54,264 bases of DNA from assembly GCF_015714725.1 (NCBI RefSeq), contig NZ_WBKM01000020.1:1-54264 (forward strand), given 5' to 3'. Position 1 is the first letter of the stretch. Each line of letters starts with the position of its first letter. Under the pieces are notes generated by a model. It searched no databases, was not told where the DNA came from, and worked only from the letters and a program-made list of their open reading frames with translations. Position numbers and translations under genes: made by a program. This document shows, one piece after another, positions 37,997 to 47,359 of the stretch. Source of the DNA: Nostoc sp. WHI. GTDB lineage: Bacteria > Cyanobacteriota > Cyanobacteriia > Cyanobacteriales > Nostocaceae.

Positions 37997-38824
37997 TTAT
38001 TTCTTTTGTGATCCAGCCCTTTGAGTGGGGATAGTAATATTTACATTGAATGGCAACTTAGTTTTGTTACTATCCTCACCCCATAGCAACTCACCAATTA
38101 GCTGATATTGACCAGGATTCAGGGCTGGTTGGTCTTTGTTGGGGTAACTTAATAAAAAATTGCGATCGCTATTTGCCACTACAGTATTAGCATCTAATTG
38201 CCCAGTTTTAACAACAGTTTGCCCTTGGCGCAATGTCCAATTTACACTAGGGAGGACTGTTGCCTGACCGCTATTGCGAACTAAGAGTTGAATTTGTTTT
38301 TGCTCTAAATTGAAGCTAGCACTATCAACTACTAGTTTAGGAGAAAGGTTGCCTTTTCTGACATATAATGTCACGCCAATTCGTGCTACCAAAGTAATAT
38401 TATTACCTGCACTATCTTTAGATTCGGTAAGAGTTTCATTAAACACTACCGCTCGATATTCGCCATCAGGTAAATTAGGAGCCAAGCGACTAATGAGGCG
38501 CACCCGCCGAATTTCACCTGGTTTGACAGTCAACTCACGCGGTGAGAATTGCAGATATTTCGTTAAGTCACTGGGACTAGAGGGTAAGGTTTGAAACCCT
38601 GCATCGCGGCTATATGTGAAAGGTTGAGCATAGATCCGAATCCGAGAGGGGGTCTTACTCGTATTGGAAATCGTGATCATTCCTTGGGCTTGTCCGCGTT
38701 CCGCTTTGGCTTCAATCACCAGTGGAGAAACGCTCATTTGGGCTTTAGCAGCACTAGGAAACAAAACTAGGGCGAACAAGCCAGCACTAGCAGCAGCTAA
38801 AGAGCGCCAATTATTATTGAACAT
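37997..38824 (-). CDS. PapD-like periplasmic pilus chaperone
   Basis: A protein of 275 residues with a signal peptide (LAAASAGLFALVLFPSAAKA) and a PapD-type N-terminal Ig domain (MSVSPLVIEAKAERGQAQGM, SNTSKTPSRIRIYAQPF, LTVKPGEIRRVRLISR). A second beta domain follows. Such chaperones cap pilus subunits before export by an usher. Two secreted beta-rich proteins lie upstream on the same strand and are the likely clients. No usher gene is present in the window. Confidence 0.8.
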   Translation of the reverse strand: MFNNNWRSLAAASAGLFALVLFPSAAKAQMSVSPLVIEAKAERGQAQGMITISNTSKTPSRIRIYAQPFTYSRDAGFQTLPSSPSDLTKYLQFSPRELTVKPGEIRRVRLISRLAPNLPDGEYRAVVFNETLTESKDSAGNNITLVARIGVTLYVRKGNLSPKLVVDSASFNLEQKQIQLLVRNSGQATVLPSVNWTLRQGQTVVKTGQLDANTVVANSDRNFLLSYPNKDQPALNPGQYQLIGELLWGEDSNKTKLPFNVNITIPTQRAGSQKK

Positions 38825-39005
38825 ATTTATAACGATGGCAGTATTGTAAATTTAATTCCTGATTTATAGTTCCCAAAAGCCGACTTATTTTATCTATCGG
38901 TCATTAGAAAAATATCTTGCCGCTTGAAGATTAAATCTTTAGCGACAAGATATTTAGCAACTATTTTTCTCAACAAAACTGAAGGTAAACTAGGAAAATT
39001 CTCGT

Positions 39006-39476
39006 CTATGGCACGATAGTCAACGTTGTTACATAACTGTAGTTTCCAGGAACAAGGGGAGTACCCTTATCTACTATCATGTCTATATCCAAAGGCAAGC
39101 CGCCACCAGGAGGCAACGACAGAAAACCACCTTGAGAACTCGTATTGCCAAAAGGTGAGTTGATATTCCCGACAGAGAACACAGGTGTAAACCCAGGGCC
39201 GCCGGTCTGCTGTGGCTGAGATATACTCACTCTGGCACCTTGGTTACAGCTAACCAAAACTTTACCAAATGCCCCTCCAGGAAATCCTCCCGCTAGTGCA
39301 GTTGGGTTAGTCGGCTGATTGAGTCCCAATCTACCAGGAGTAATTTGATCAAAGTTGCAGACACCAGCGACATTTCCCGTAAACGGAACATCAGCCGTTT
39401 GTGCCATTGTTTTGGGTGCAAGAGCAGCAGAACTGACAATTATCAAAGCAGCAGTTAATAAAGAATGACGAATCAT
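39006..39476 (-). CDS. Secreted beta-rich pilin-like protein (spore-coat-U/DUF4402 style)
   Basis: A protein of 156 residues with a signal peptide ending near KTMAQ and a mature part beginning ADVPFTGNVAGVCNFDQITP and ending YVTTLTIVP. The start VPFTG(N/T)V and the end Y(S/T)YVVTLTI are shared with the next gene, so the two are paralogues. Two cysteines (CNF, SCNQ) may form a disulfide. It probably forms a surface fibre with the help of the PapD-like chaperone downstream. Confidence 0.65.
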   Translation of the reverse strand: MIRHSLLTAALIIVSSAALAPKTMAQTADVPFTGNVAGVCNFDQITPGRLGLNQPTNPTALAGGFPGGAFGKVLVSCNQGARVSISQPQQTGGPGFTPVFSVGNINSPFGNTSSQGGFLSLPPGGGLPLDIDMIVDKGTPLVPGNYSYVTTLTIVP

Positions 39477-39517
39477 TTTTAAATCCTTCTCAAATAAATA
39501 AGGGTTGCAGAAAACAG

Positions 39518-40012
39518 TTATGGTGCGATCGTTAAGGTAACAACGTAGGTATAAATTCCTGGCGTAAATGCTACTGGCCGCTCTACTAACAAATCCACCT
39601 CTAGATTGGTGTTACCTGCTGGCAAAGTGGCGCTTCCACCGTTAACATCACTGCGAAGGTTGGTCGAACCAAATTTTAAAAACCCAATGTACGTTGTCCC
39701 AGATGGATCGGCACTAGGCCCAGATACAAACCTGGGAGGCGAAACAGAGATGGTGGCAGATGTGTTGCTTTGCACACCCATACTGGCAGGAGTTTGTGAT
39801 TCAAACTTTGTCGGGATTCCACCAGAACCCCTAGAAATAGTTGGTTCAGCAGTGCTAGGGGCAGGAGAACTAAAGGTAGCTTCAACTGGAACTGTTCCAC
39901 TGAACGGAACATCTACGCTTTGAGCTAGCGCAGCTTGATCTAAAGCGAATGCCTGCACGCTGGACAGACTTGCCAGTAACAGGCTAGAGGTTAACGCTAG
40001 ACGGTAAAACAT
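39518..40012 (-). CDS. Secreted beta-rich pilin-like protein, paralogue of its neighbour
   Basis: A protein of 164 residues with a signal peptide (LALTSSLLLASLSSVQAFA), mature start SVDVPFSGTVPVEATFSSPA and end GIYTYVVTLTIAP. Unlike the neighbouring paralogue, its mature part has no cysteine. It is the first gene of a three-gene minus-strand cluster: this gene, its paralogue and the chaperone. The role as a fibre or coat subunit is inferred from family style and context. Confidence 0.6.
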   Translation of the reverse strand: MFYRLALTSSLLLASLSSVQAFALDQAALAQSVDVPFSGTVPVEATFSSPAPSTAEPTISRGSGGIPTKFESQTPASMGVQSNTSATISVSPPRFVSGPSADPSGTTYIGFLKFGSTNLRSDVNGGSATLPAGNTNLEVDLLVERPVAFTPGIYTYVVTLTIAP

Positions 40013-40204
40013 AAAAAAGTTAGCTGATTACTCAGCTTTGTCTTGCATCCGTGCCTTGTTTCAGATTAACTATCAAAAAATACAAAAGCTACTGCAAAAA
40101 TACGCAATTAAAGCCAAACGACTTAAATTCCGTTAAAGTACTTATCATCTAAAATTTATATAAAGTTTTAAAAAAGTATACTAGACATTAGAAATCGTTA
40201 AATA

Positions 40205-40238
40205 ATTCGTAATTCGTAATTCGTAATTCGTAATTAAA
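40205..40238. repeat. Heptanucleotide STRR (TAATTCG)
   Basis: TAATTCG is repeated about five times in a row, a classic short tandemly repeated heptamer of heterocystous cyanobacteria. Shorter runs (GTAATTCGTAATT) also occur at 5881-5896 and 25346-25365. Confidence 0.9.
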
Positions 40239-40278
40239 GACATTTTCAGACGGGGATTTAAACCCTGACTGAAACTGA

Positions 40279-40305
40279 GCGGAGGCGGAGCCACTCCGCC
40301 TCCGC
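40279..40305. terminator. Strong GC hairpin in the 40013-40378 spacer
   Basis: GCGGAGGCGGAG-CCA-CTCCGCCTCCGC forms a perfect 12-bp stem with a 3-base loop. It lacks a following T-run, so it may be a dispersed REP-like hairpin rather than a true terminator. It lies within GGGATTTAAACCC and GGGTCTTAAACCC arms. There is no gene in this 366-bp spacer. Confidence 0.5.
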
Positions 40306-40378
40306 GCTACGTGTAATGGTTGGGGTCTTAAACCCTTTTATTTACGATAATAATTCAGTCCCTAATCTCTAATCACCT

Positions 40379-41479
40379 TTAGACTTGATAAGTCTGCCTT
40401 ATTACCTCTTCTATTGAACCTACGCGATGGAACATTTCTATTAGTTCATGGGATCTTGTTTTTCGCTTCTCCAGCATCACTTTCAATGGTGTTAACAAAT
40501 GAATATCTGGGTCATCTGCCAGTGCGACTTCAGCTGCTTGTAAGACCTTTGTCGCATTCCCAAAAATATCCGCGTTGTCAAAGCCTTCTTTTGCAGAAAG
40601 TTGGTGTAATGCTGCATCGGGTACAGTTGCTCTATCCAACAAGGTTTCATCTAGCACCAAACCTTTTAATAATGTCAGCAAAGCCGCATAGATGAGAAAA
40701 TCATCACAACTATCACAAGCTTTAAATTCAATGCGACCTACTTCAGCCGGAATGCGGGCGATTTTTGTTAGGGAAGGTATGCTATTAATCAATTGTTCCT
40801 GTTTTTCAACAAAAACCAATGCTGCTGGTCTTTTTCCTGTTCTGACAAATGTTCGTACTGATAACCCATCCCATAAACTACCGTTATAAAAAGGGGAACT
40901 ATAACTAAAAGGAACAATATAAGGACTGTAATAAGTTAACTTTCTGCCAATATCAATCACACGTTCAGTAGACAAATTTACCACTGAAATATTTAAATCT
41001 GGGCCGTATGTCACCATATGAATATTAGCAGTTTGTTCCTCAGGATAAGGCTGTAGCTGTCTGATTTCATAATCGTTTAATGGGGGTTGAGGCTCAAAAA
41101 CTGGATTGTAGGGATTAAAACTAACCAAAACTGGTGAAAAACCAAAGTTAGCGGCAATTTTACATAGCAAGTGAAAACTTTCTGACAATTCAGTAATAGC
41201 GCCTTGAATATCAGAATGTATAGTTGTTCTAATTTCGATACCTTTAGCATGACAGTCTATTACCTGGTCAGAATCCGCAAATCTTTCAAATCCCTCAATG
41301 TACCATCTCTTCAGCTTAATACCCGCATCCCCGACGCGCAGTTGAGGATAGTCGCTGGGGTATGTGGGTAGGTTTTCAATAATTTGATTGAAATCAGCAA
41401 ATTTGGTGTGGGAAAAATCAGCAAACTTTCCTTCTTTGTTTAGGAAAGCAACTTCATGCTCAATGCCAAATAAAAACAT
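40379..41479 (-). CDS. Glutamate-cysteine-ligase-like amide ligase
   Basis: A protein of 366 residues beginning MFLFGIEHEVAFLNKEGKF, the G(I/V)E(H/Q)E ATP-site start of the GCS2/EgtA-like ligases. It continues with GIEIRTTIHSDIQGAITELS and ends in helical LKVMLEKRKTRSHELIEMFH. Such enzymes join glutamate to an amine with ATP. It is shorter than the main cyanobacterial glutathione ligase, so a specialised substrate is possible. It lies 22 bp downstream of a methyltransferase on the same strand, suggesting a two-step modification of a small molecule. Confidence 0.75.
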   Translation of the reverse strand: MFLFGIEHEVAFLNKEGKFADFSHTKFADFNQIIENLPTYPSDYPQLRVGDAGIKLKRWYIEGFERFADSDQVIDCHAKGIEIRTTIHSDIQGAITELSESFHLLCKIAANFGFSPVLVSFNPYNPVFEPQPPLNDYEIRQLQPYPEEQTANIHMVTYGPDLNISVVNLSTERVIDIGRKLTYYSPYIVPFSYSSPFYNGSLWDGLSVRTFVRTGKRPAALVFVEKQEQLINSIPSLTKIARIPAEVGRIEFKACDSCDDFLIYAALLTLLKGLVLDETLLDRATVPDAALHQLSAKEGFDNADIFGNATKVLQAAEVALADDPDIHLLTPLKVMLEKRKTRSHELIEMFHRVGSIEEVIRQTYQV

Positions 41480-41501
41480 TATATACCTTAATTTCTTAGA
41501 G

Positions 41502-42329
41502 TTAACCTAATTTAACTAATGCCAAACGAGACGAATCGCACAGAGGAGGAAATAACATTAGTAAACGATTCATTAGAGAAAAACGTCGGCGATATTTAGT
41601 TGGCAGATTGGCATAATTACAGACTTCCATTACTTCGTAACATGAATTCCAGTCTTTAATCTTATGAATATTTGAGATACACCAATCAAATTTTGCCGAA
41701 GTGTATTTGAGTGAGTCATGGTGTTTCTGATTCTTCACAATTAGCGGTGACAAGGAATCAAAGGCAAACCATGAACCAGGAAAATATTGCAAAAGATTCG
41801 CAAACAATAGCTTCACTTCCTGTTCATTGAAATACTGCAACACGCCTTCGGCGACAAACATAACAGGTTGTTTAATAGTGGACTTGACATGCTCAATCCA
41901 ATTGGTATCTAGGGCAGAAGCCGTGATTAATTTACGGCGTTCCGTTTCCTCAAAAAACTGTCGTCGCAGAACCATGACATCCGGTAAATCTATGTCAAAC
42001 CAGCTAACCTTGCCGTTATCCACTCGCTCAAAGCGTGTGTTCAGTCCTGCACCAATCTCGATAACGGAACCTTGAGGATGTTGATTGACATAAGTGCGTA
42101 CCCAGTTGTCAAGGATAGTTCCTCGTAAACAACAGCCTATCTGAGAAGATTTAGCGGTAGTAAATTTATCAAATTCGTAGTCGAGCGCTGCAAGAATCTC
42201 AGATGATTTAGGATCTACTATAATTGGATCTGCTGCCTGAAGCTCACAAGCTCTAGCCCAGAGGGTAATTAGTAGTGTTTCTTGAATGACACCGAGCTTA
42301 ACTTTAGTTTTATTCATGAATAATTCCAC
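41502..42329 (-). CDS. Leucine-carboxyl-methyltransferase-family SAM methyltransferase
   Basis: A protein of 275 residues of the LCM/Tcmp group. It has the SAM-binding SVIEIGAGLNTRFERVDNG, the acidic turn WFDIDLPDVM and MFVAEGVLQYFNEQEVKLLF. Members O-methylate carboxyls or natural-product intermediates. The ATG 12 bases inside (MNKTKVKLG) is an equally good start. Grouped with the glutamate-ligase-like gene just downstream. Confidence 0.82.
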   Translation of the reverse strand: MELFMNKTKVKLGVIQETLLITLWARACELQAADPIIVDPKSSEILAALDYEFDKFTTAKSSQIGCCLRGTILDNWVRTYVNQHPQGSVIEIGAGLNTRFERVDNGKVSWFDIDLPDVMVLRRQFFEETERRKLITASALDTNWIEHVKSTIKQPVMFVAEGVLQYFNEQEVKLLFANLLQYFPGSWFAFDSLSPLIVKNQKHHDSLKYTSAKFDWCISNIHKIKDWNSCYEVMEVCNYANLPTKYRRRFSLMNRLLMLFPPLCDSSRLALVKLG

Positions 42330-42556
42330 AACACAGATTAAATTTTCATTTGAAGTTTAAGTATAAAAATTCTCAAGATCACTCTCAATGGATTTTACCT
42401 CAAGACCGACTGTTGCGATTTGAAAACTTTTCTGGTTTATTTCTTGAGGCGGCGATAAATCACACTTTCTTGGTTTTTGTGTGCTTCCCCACTATCTTCC
42501 TAGTCGCTGGGTGGGGTAGCTTAGTAGTGACCGAGGAAAGCTTGAGACGTGAGTTT

Positions 42557-43234
42557 ATGACAAGTACCGTTCAATCCCCCTACAGCAGCGAACAGATTGC
42601 CGCTTGGTTGCGTGGACTGCTCACCATTGCTTGGGCAGATGGTAATTTTGATGCCCAAGAGCAGGAATTAATTGCCAGCATCACCAAAGATGAATTAGCT
42701 CTTGGGATGAAATGGGACTCACTAGAGGTAATTACGCCAGAGGAATTAGCCGCAGTGTTGGGTAAAGGTACACCAGTAGCGGACAATTTTTTAAGGACAG
42801 CGGTGATGGTTGCGATCGCAGATGGTACTTATTCTCCCAGCGAAGATCAAGTTCTGCAACAGTTCTGCCAAGCCTTAGAAGAGCCAGAGAATTTCCTAGA
42901 AGCCTTACGCCACACCCTAGAACACCCACAGCAAATTAACTTAACAATCCCCAGCACTGGACTTACAAAGCGTCAAATTAATGCACTACATCCCCTGCGC
43001 GACTGGCTCGATGGGCTAGATATCCAAGACCCAAGAGTAGCCCGCTTTTTGTGTAAAATGATTCCTTCTCAGTGTCCCTTTGAACGGGATGTCACCCTAT
43101 TTGGACGCAAGATTGTGCATATCCCGCCGATGTGTAAAATTAACCCGTTGTATGAGCAACTCGTGGGCTTACGTTTCCGTGCCCTCTCCTATTTAGCAGA
43201 TAAATGTGGTGAAGATGTTTCACCATATATTTGA
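42557..43234 (+). CDS. TerB-like domain with Mo-nitrogenase C-terminal-like domain
   Basis: The ATG at 42557 (MTSTVQSPYSSEQIAAWLRG) is preferred. An open frame back to a TTG at 42350 would add 69 residues that look like translated spacer. Residues ~10-125 are a TerB-type helical domain (TIAWADGNFDAQEQELIASI, MVAIADGTYSPSEDQVLQQF). Residues ~140-225 match the Mo-dependent nitrogenase C-terminal family of cyanobacteria (HPLRDWLDGLDIQDPRVARF, CPFERDVTLFGRKIVHIPPM, CKINPLYEQLVGLRFRALSY). Despite the family name, a nitrogenase role is not shown. Confidence 0.85.
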   Translation: MTSTVQSPYSSEQIAAWLRGLLTIAWADGNFDAQEQELIASITKDELALGMKWDSLEVITPEELAAVLGKGTPVADNFLRTAVMVAIADGTYSPSEDQVLQQFCQALEEPENFLEALRHTLEHPQQINLTIPSTGLTKRQINALHPLRDWLDGLDIQDPRVARFLCKMIPSQCPFERDVTLFGRKIVHIPPMCKINPLYEQLVGLRFRALSYLADKCGEDVSPYI

Positions 43235-43355
43235 GTGCTGAGTTAGGAGTGCTGAGTGCTGAGTTACAAGTAAAGAGTGAGGAATGAGGTTTTAAAACTT
43301 ATATTTAAAACTTATAATTTATAACTCGTAACTCATAACTCAGCACTCAAAAAAT

Positions 43356-44384
43356 ATGCAATTTATCGACCAAGCAAAAATTGAAGTTGAAGCAGGTAAG
43401 GGCGGCGATGGTATTGTCGCCTTCCGGCGAGAGAAGTACGTGCCGACTGGTGGTCCCTCTGGTGGTAATGGGGGACGAGGCGGTTCGGTAATTTTCGTTG
43501 CCGATGAAAATCTGCAAACTTTGCTGGACTTCAGATACAATCATCGCTTTCAGGCAGAAAAAGGTACTCGTGGCGGGCCAAATAACTGTACTGGGGCAGG
43601 AGGAAAGGATTTGATCATCGAAGTTCCCTGCGGTACAACTATTTATGATGCTGAAACTGGCGGATTGCTAGGGGATCTAACTGAGCCTAAGCAAACTTTG
43701 CAGATTGCCCAAGGTGGTAAAGGCGGACTGGGAAATCAGTATTTCTTGAGTAACCGTAACCGCGCCCCAGAATACGCCCTGCCAGGATTACCGGGGGAAA
43801 TAAAGCAGCTGCGCCTGGAGTTAAAACTTTTGGCAGAAGTGGGGATTATTGGCTTACCAAATGCTGGTAAATCTACTCTCATTTCATCTTTATCTGCGGC
43901 ACGTCCAAAAATCGCAGACTACCCTTTCACTACCCTCATCCCAAATTTGGGTGTAGTGCGGAAACCTACTGGTGATGGTACTGTTTTCGCCGACATTCCC
44001 GGACTAATTGAGGGAGCAGCTCACGGGGCAGGGCTGGGACATGATTTTTTGCGCCATATTGAGCGGACGCGGGTGCTACTTCACCTGATTGATGCCACTA
44101 GTGATGATGTGGTTAGGGATTACAACACAATTAAGCAAGAATTACAAGCATATGGACGGGGTTTAGCAGAACGTCCGCAAATTTTGGCGCTGAACAAAAT
44201 TGATGCAGTTGATCGGGAAACTGTAGATTTGGAGGCGTTAGCTACCCAACTGAATCATCTTTCCTACGCCCCGGTTTTTGTGATTTCAGCAGTTACTCGC
44301 ACCGGCTTAGAGCCGATGTTACAGGCAATTTGGGGAATTCTCGACCAAATGAAGGTTGCCCAAGAAGTGGAGGTATTTAGCTGA
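43356..44384 (+). CDS. obgE: GTPase Obg/CgtA
   Basis: Ribosome-assembly and stress GTPase of 342 residues. It has the glycine-rich OBG domain ([28 protein letters not shown]), then the G domain with GLPNAGKST (G1), [10 protein letters not shown] (G2), [20 protein letters not shown] (G3), NKID (G4) and ISAVT (G5). Cyanobacterial Obg proteins usually lack the long C-terminal tail, and so does this one. Confidence 0.97.
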   Translation: MQFIDQAKIEVEAGKGGDGIVAFRREKYVPTGGPSGGNGGRGGSVIFVADENLQTLLDFRYNHRFQAEKGTRGGPNNCTGAGGKDLIIEVPCGTTIYDAETGGLLGDLTEPKQTLQIAQGGKGGLGNQYFLSNRNRAPEYALPGLPGEIKQLRLELKLLAEVGIIGLPNAGKSTLISSLSAARPKIADYPFTTLIPNLGVVRKPTGDGTVFADIPGLIEGAAHGAGLGHDFLRHIERTRVLLHLIDATSDDVVRDYNTIKQELQAYGRGLAERPQILALNKIDAVDRETVDLEALATQLNHLSYAPVFVISAVTRTGLEPMLQAIWGILDQMKVAQEVEVFS

Positions 44385-44514
44385 CGAAATAATGACGCAT
44401 ATCGCATTTGTTAACTGTGGCGCGTCTAGTTTGATACTAGTACTTAAAAGCCTTGGTTGCTGGTAAAAAAACGGAGTTAGACTAGAACTACAGGGTAACA
44501 ATCAGAGGAATATT

Positions 44515-45120
44515 ATGATGAGCGATCGCGACTATACATTAATCATTGACAAAAGCGGTAGTATGTCCACACCCGACCAAGTGGGTGGTAGAAGTAGATG
44601 GGAGATAGCCCAAGAGTCTACACTCGCTTTGGCAAGAAAGGCCGAACAGTTTGACCCCGATGGCATCACCATTTACGTGTTTTCCGGTAGATTTAAACGC
44701 TACGATGATGTCACCTCAGCCAAAGTCGCGCAGATATTTCTCGAAAATGACCCTGCTGGGACGACAAACTTAGCAAGTGTGCTTCAAGATGCACTCAATA
44801 GCTACTTTCAACGCAAAGCCGCCGGTAAAACCAAGCCAAACGGAGAGACAATTTTAGTCATTACCGATGGAGAACCAGACGATCGCAAAGCTGTGTTTGA
44901 AGTCATCATTCATGCTACTCGTCAGATGGAACGTGATGAAGAATTAGCAATTTCGATCATTCAGGTAGGTTCTGATGCCCAAGCAACTAAGTTTCTTAAA
45001 GCTTTAGATGATCAGTTGCAAAGTGTTGGCGCTAAATTTGATATTTGCGACACGGTTACTTTAGACGACTTAGAAGATATGAGCCTTGCAGATGTCTTGA
45101 GCAACGCCATAACTGACTAA
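44515..45120 (+). CDS. VWA-domain protein, copy 1
   Basis: A protein of 201 residues consisting of one von Willebrand A domain with the MIDAS motif DKSGSM and VITDGEPDDRKA. The second codon is also ATG. The next gene is a close paralogue of the same length, and both end in a DICDTVT-LDDLEDMSL-type tail. The cluster (VWA, VWA, 131-residue protein) is one transcript by spacing (56 and 28 bp). The function is unknown. TerY-like stress proteins have this fold. Confidence 0.85.
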   Translation: MMSDRDYTLIIDKSGSMSTPDQVGGRSRWEIAQESTLALARKAEQFDPDGITIYVFSGRFKRYDDVTSAKVAQIFLENDPAGTTNLASVLQDALNSYFQRKAAGKTKPNGETILVITDGEPDDRKAVFEVIIHATRQMERDEELAISIIQVGSDAQATKFLKALDDQLQSVGAKFDICDTVTLDDLEDMSLADVLSNAITD

Positions 45121-45175
45121 TGCGTTGATCACCCATAGTCCATTAACTCTTGATTCTTAACTGGAGAATTGAATA

Positions 45176-45781
45176 ATGCTTGAAAATCGTGATTATACCT
45201 TGATTATCGATAAAAGCGGCAGCATGGCAACCCAAGATCAAAAGGGTGGTAGAAGTAGATGGGTTGCAGCCCAGGAATCTACTTTAGCTTTAGCTAGTAA
45301 GTGTGAGCAATTTGACCCAGATGGTATCACTATTTATGTATTTTCTGGTAAATTTAAGCGATACGAAAATGTGACATCCAGCAAGGTGGCGCAAATTTTC
45401 CGAGAAAATGACCCCTCTGGTACAACTGACTTAGCAGGTGTGTTGAAACACGCAACTGATGATTACTTACAACGCAAAGCAGCCGGTCAAACAAAGCCAA
45501 ATGGTGAAACAATTTTAGTGGTTACTGATGGTGAACCGGACGATCGCAAAGCTGTAATGAAGGTGATTATTGAAGCTTCTCGCCGCATAGATAGAGATGA
45601 AGAATTAGCTATTTCCTTCATTCAAGTCGGCAGAGATCAGCAAGCTACCCGCTTTCTCAAAGTCTTAGACGATGAACTCCAAAGTGCTGGTGCTAAGTTT
45701 GATATCTGTGACACAATTACTATGGAAGATATGGAAGATTTCAGTCTATCGGAAGTCCTGCTCAATGCCATTAATGACTAG
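45176..45781 (+). CDS. VWA-domain protein, copy 2
   Basis: A tandem paralogue of the preceding gene with the MIDAS DKSGSM, VVTDGEPDDRKA and the same 201-residue length. Differences concentrate in surface loops (KRYENVTSSKVAQIFREND). Having two VWA copies next to an accessory protein suggests paired subunits of one complex rather than redundancy, but that is inference. Confidence 0.85.
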   Translation: MLENRDYTLIIDKSGSMATQDQKGGRSRWVAAQESTLALASKCEQFDPDGITIYVFSGKFKRYENVTSSKVAQIFRENDPSGTTDLAGVLKHATDDYLQRKAAGQTKPNGETILVVTDGEPDDRKAVMKVIIEASRRIDRDEELAISFIQVGRDQQATRFLKVLDDELQSAGAKFDICDTITMEDMEDFSLSEVLLNAIND

Positions 45782-45808
45782 CTATACTATTTATTAGGAA
45801 TTGCAAAA

Positions 45809-46204
45809 ATGGATTCCATCGATAAGCTGTTGGCTCAACTCCAAACTGAATATCAAGAAGTACAACCTAAACAGCAGCAGTCAAAATCACCCATAGCCAA
45901 ATCCGTTATCCTACCATCGCCAAAATCGGCATCTTTCTTGGATAACCTTTTGGCAGAAGTTCAAGCTGATTTTGCAGAAGAGGATGCTGCTATTGAATTA
46001 AAAAGACAGCAAGAACTAGAACAGGAACGAATTCGACAAGAACAACTCAAAGCCAAACAACTAGAGGCTTTGAAAGTACAAGCAAAAGTATGGTTAGCCA
46101 AAGTAGATCCACTTTCGTCTGAAGGACTTTGGTTTGAAAGGTTTGCTGAAAGTTACTCATCAAAATTAGAGGCAGCGATTCAATATTTACGAAACAATGA
46201 ATAA
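45809..46204 (+). CDS. Coiled-coil protein of the VWA cluster
   Basis: A protein of 131 residues. Two similar segments (DKLLAQLQTEYQEVQP and DNLLAEVQADFAEEDA) are followed by a charged coiled coil (ELKRQQELEQERIRQEQLKA) and a C-terminal EGLWFERFAESYSSKLEAAI. The family has no known activity. Its conserved place after VWA genes suggests a binding partner. Confidence 0.7.
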   Translation: MDSIDKLLAQLQTEYQEVQPKQQQSKSPIAKSVILPSPKSASFLDNLLAEVQADFAEEDAAIELKRQQELEQERIRQEQLKAKQLEALKVQAKVWLAKVDPLSSEGLWFERFAESYSSKLEAAIQYLRNNE

Positions 46205-46277
46205 ACAATTCCAATTTAAAGCTCCACTCATAAATCTGCTTGCTCAAATTGAAAATTAGCAATTTTTATACTCATGA

Positions 46278-46625
46278 TCAATATTGATGGTGATTTGTTT
46301 GAGATAAATGTTGAACAGCCCATTCATGCATAGCGTAGAGAATTGGTTGTAAAGTTTCTCCTAAAGGCGTTAGTGAATATTCTACCTTGGGTGGAATTTG
46401 AGGATAAACTTCTCGATGAATAATTCCGTCTTCCTCCATTTCTCGGAGTTGTTGAGTCAGCATCTTTTGCGTTACTCCAGGTAAAGCCCGTTGCAACTCG
46501 CCAAAGCGTTTGATGCCAGTCATTAATTCTCTAATAATCAAAACTTTCCAGCGTCCGCCAATCACCTTTAGGGTATTTTCTACTTCACAAGTCAGCCTGC
46601 TATTGTTTTCTGCTTCAGCTTTCAT
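46278..46625 (-). CDS. HxlR-family winged-helix regulator
   Basis: A protein of 115 residues with the HxlR core [40 protein letters not shown], and a C-terminal [20 protein letters not shown]. There is a Cys near the N-terminus (LTCEVENT), the position used for redox or aldehyde sensing in some members. Such regulators usually control a nearby gene. Here the neighbours are IS debris, so the target is unclear. Confidence 0.9.
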   Translation of the reverse strand: MKAEAENNSRLTCEVENTLKVIGGRWKVLIIRELMTGIKRFGELQRALPGVTQKMLTQQLREMEEDGIIHREVYPQIPPKVEYSLTPLGETLQPILYAMHEWAVQHLSQTNHHQY

Positions 46626-46824
46626 AGTTAGTTTTGAGGAAGAATCTGACTCAAGTTATGCTGGGTAGTACCGCTAGTTATCTGATTATTACTTGTTTTA
46701 GGTCTTCCATAGCTAAATGTTTGCTGATTTTTCTTAATTCCTTTAAAAATACTAAAGAACTTCAATTACTAGCTCTACAATAAAGCTATGACTGCAAAAT
46801 AGTGCCACTACAGTAAAGCTATAT

Positions 46825-47029
46825 CCCTTTTCTGCCACTCTCCGGGAGGGCAATCTCTAGAAGCTTTATCAGTCAATCAATACAAGCTATCCTATTACAA
46901 AAACTTGGTTATTGTATTTGTTATTAGAAAAAATCTTGCGTAGGCGTAGCCCGTCGTAGACATCGCTTCGTATACAAAAGCTCTAGAATTTAGAAATGGC
47001 AAAACTTTTCGGAAAGTGACAGAAGAGGG
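46825..47029. mobile_element. MITE with CCCTCTTCTGTCAC-type ends
   Basis: About 205 bp. The left end CCCTTTTCTGCCACTCTCCGG matches the reverse complement of the right end CGGAAAGTGACAGAAGAGGG. The same ends bound the IS remnant at 53798-54264, so this is a non-autonomous relative. It has an internal GCGTAGGCGTAGCCCGTCG-type repeat and no gene. It lies in the 1.1-kb gene-free stretch between the HxlR gene and the ADP-ribosylglycohydrolases. Confidence 0.7.
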
Positions 47030-47054
47030 CTATCGCTAATAGAACAAATGCCTA

Positions 47055-47219
47055 TTTAATCCAATTGAATTATGGTGGTCACAACTCAAATCTTTTTTAC
47101 GCAGTTTTGCTCCAACTACAACAGAAATGGTTGATACACTAATCTCAGTTGCACTCGGCTTAATAAATCCTCGACATTTAAAAAACTGGTTTACTAATTG
47201 CTGCTATTCTACCTCATAA
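47055..47219 (+). pseudogene. IS630-family transposase, C-terminal remnant
   Basis: The frame reads FNPIELWWSQLKSFLRSFAP, then TTTEMVDTLISVALGLINPR, then HLKNWFTNCCYSTS and a stop. This is the NPIE...W.LK motif carrying the last acidic residue of the IS630 DDE triad, and the usual C-terminus. Everything upstream of FNPIE is missing. It was probably left by an IS that entered the signal-peptide gene at 47218-47359. Confidence 0.75.
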
Positions 47220-47359
47220 CACCGGGAAGTGCTGTATAACTAGCATCAGTAGCCTTTTTTGTTTCAGCATAAGCTTGACCTGCTGATAGAATAACAGGAG
47301 CAACTATTAAGGAAGACAATGCAGAGATTGTCAAGGAAGACTTGAATTAGCGTTTCATA
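47218..47359 (-). pseudogene. 5' fragment of a secreted protein cut by IS630
   Basis: The ATG at 47359 gives MKR, an in-frame TAA, then FKSSLTISALSSLIVAPVIL and SAGQAYAETKKATDASYTAL: a clear signal peptide with an AYA-E cleavage site. The frame ends at the IS630 3' end. It carries two lesions (a nonsense codon and an IS). The original function is unknown. The stretch 47360-47760 has no gene. Confidence 0.55.

Noticed and set aside
42350..42556. N-terminal extension of the TerB/Mo-nitro_C gene from a TTG
   Set aside because: The added 69 residues do not resemble the family and an ATG at 42557 begins a normal TerB domain.
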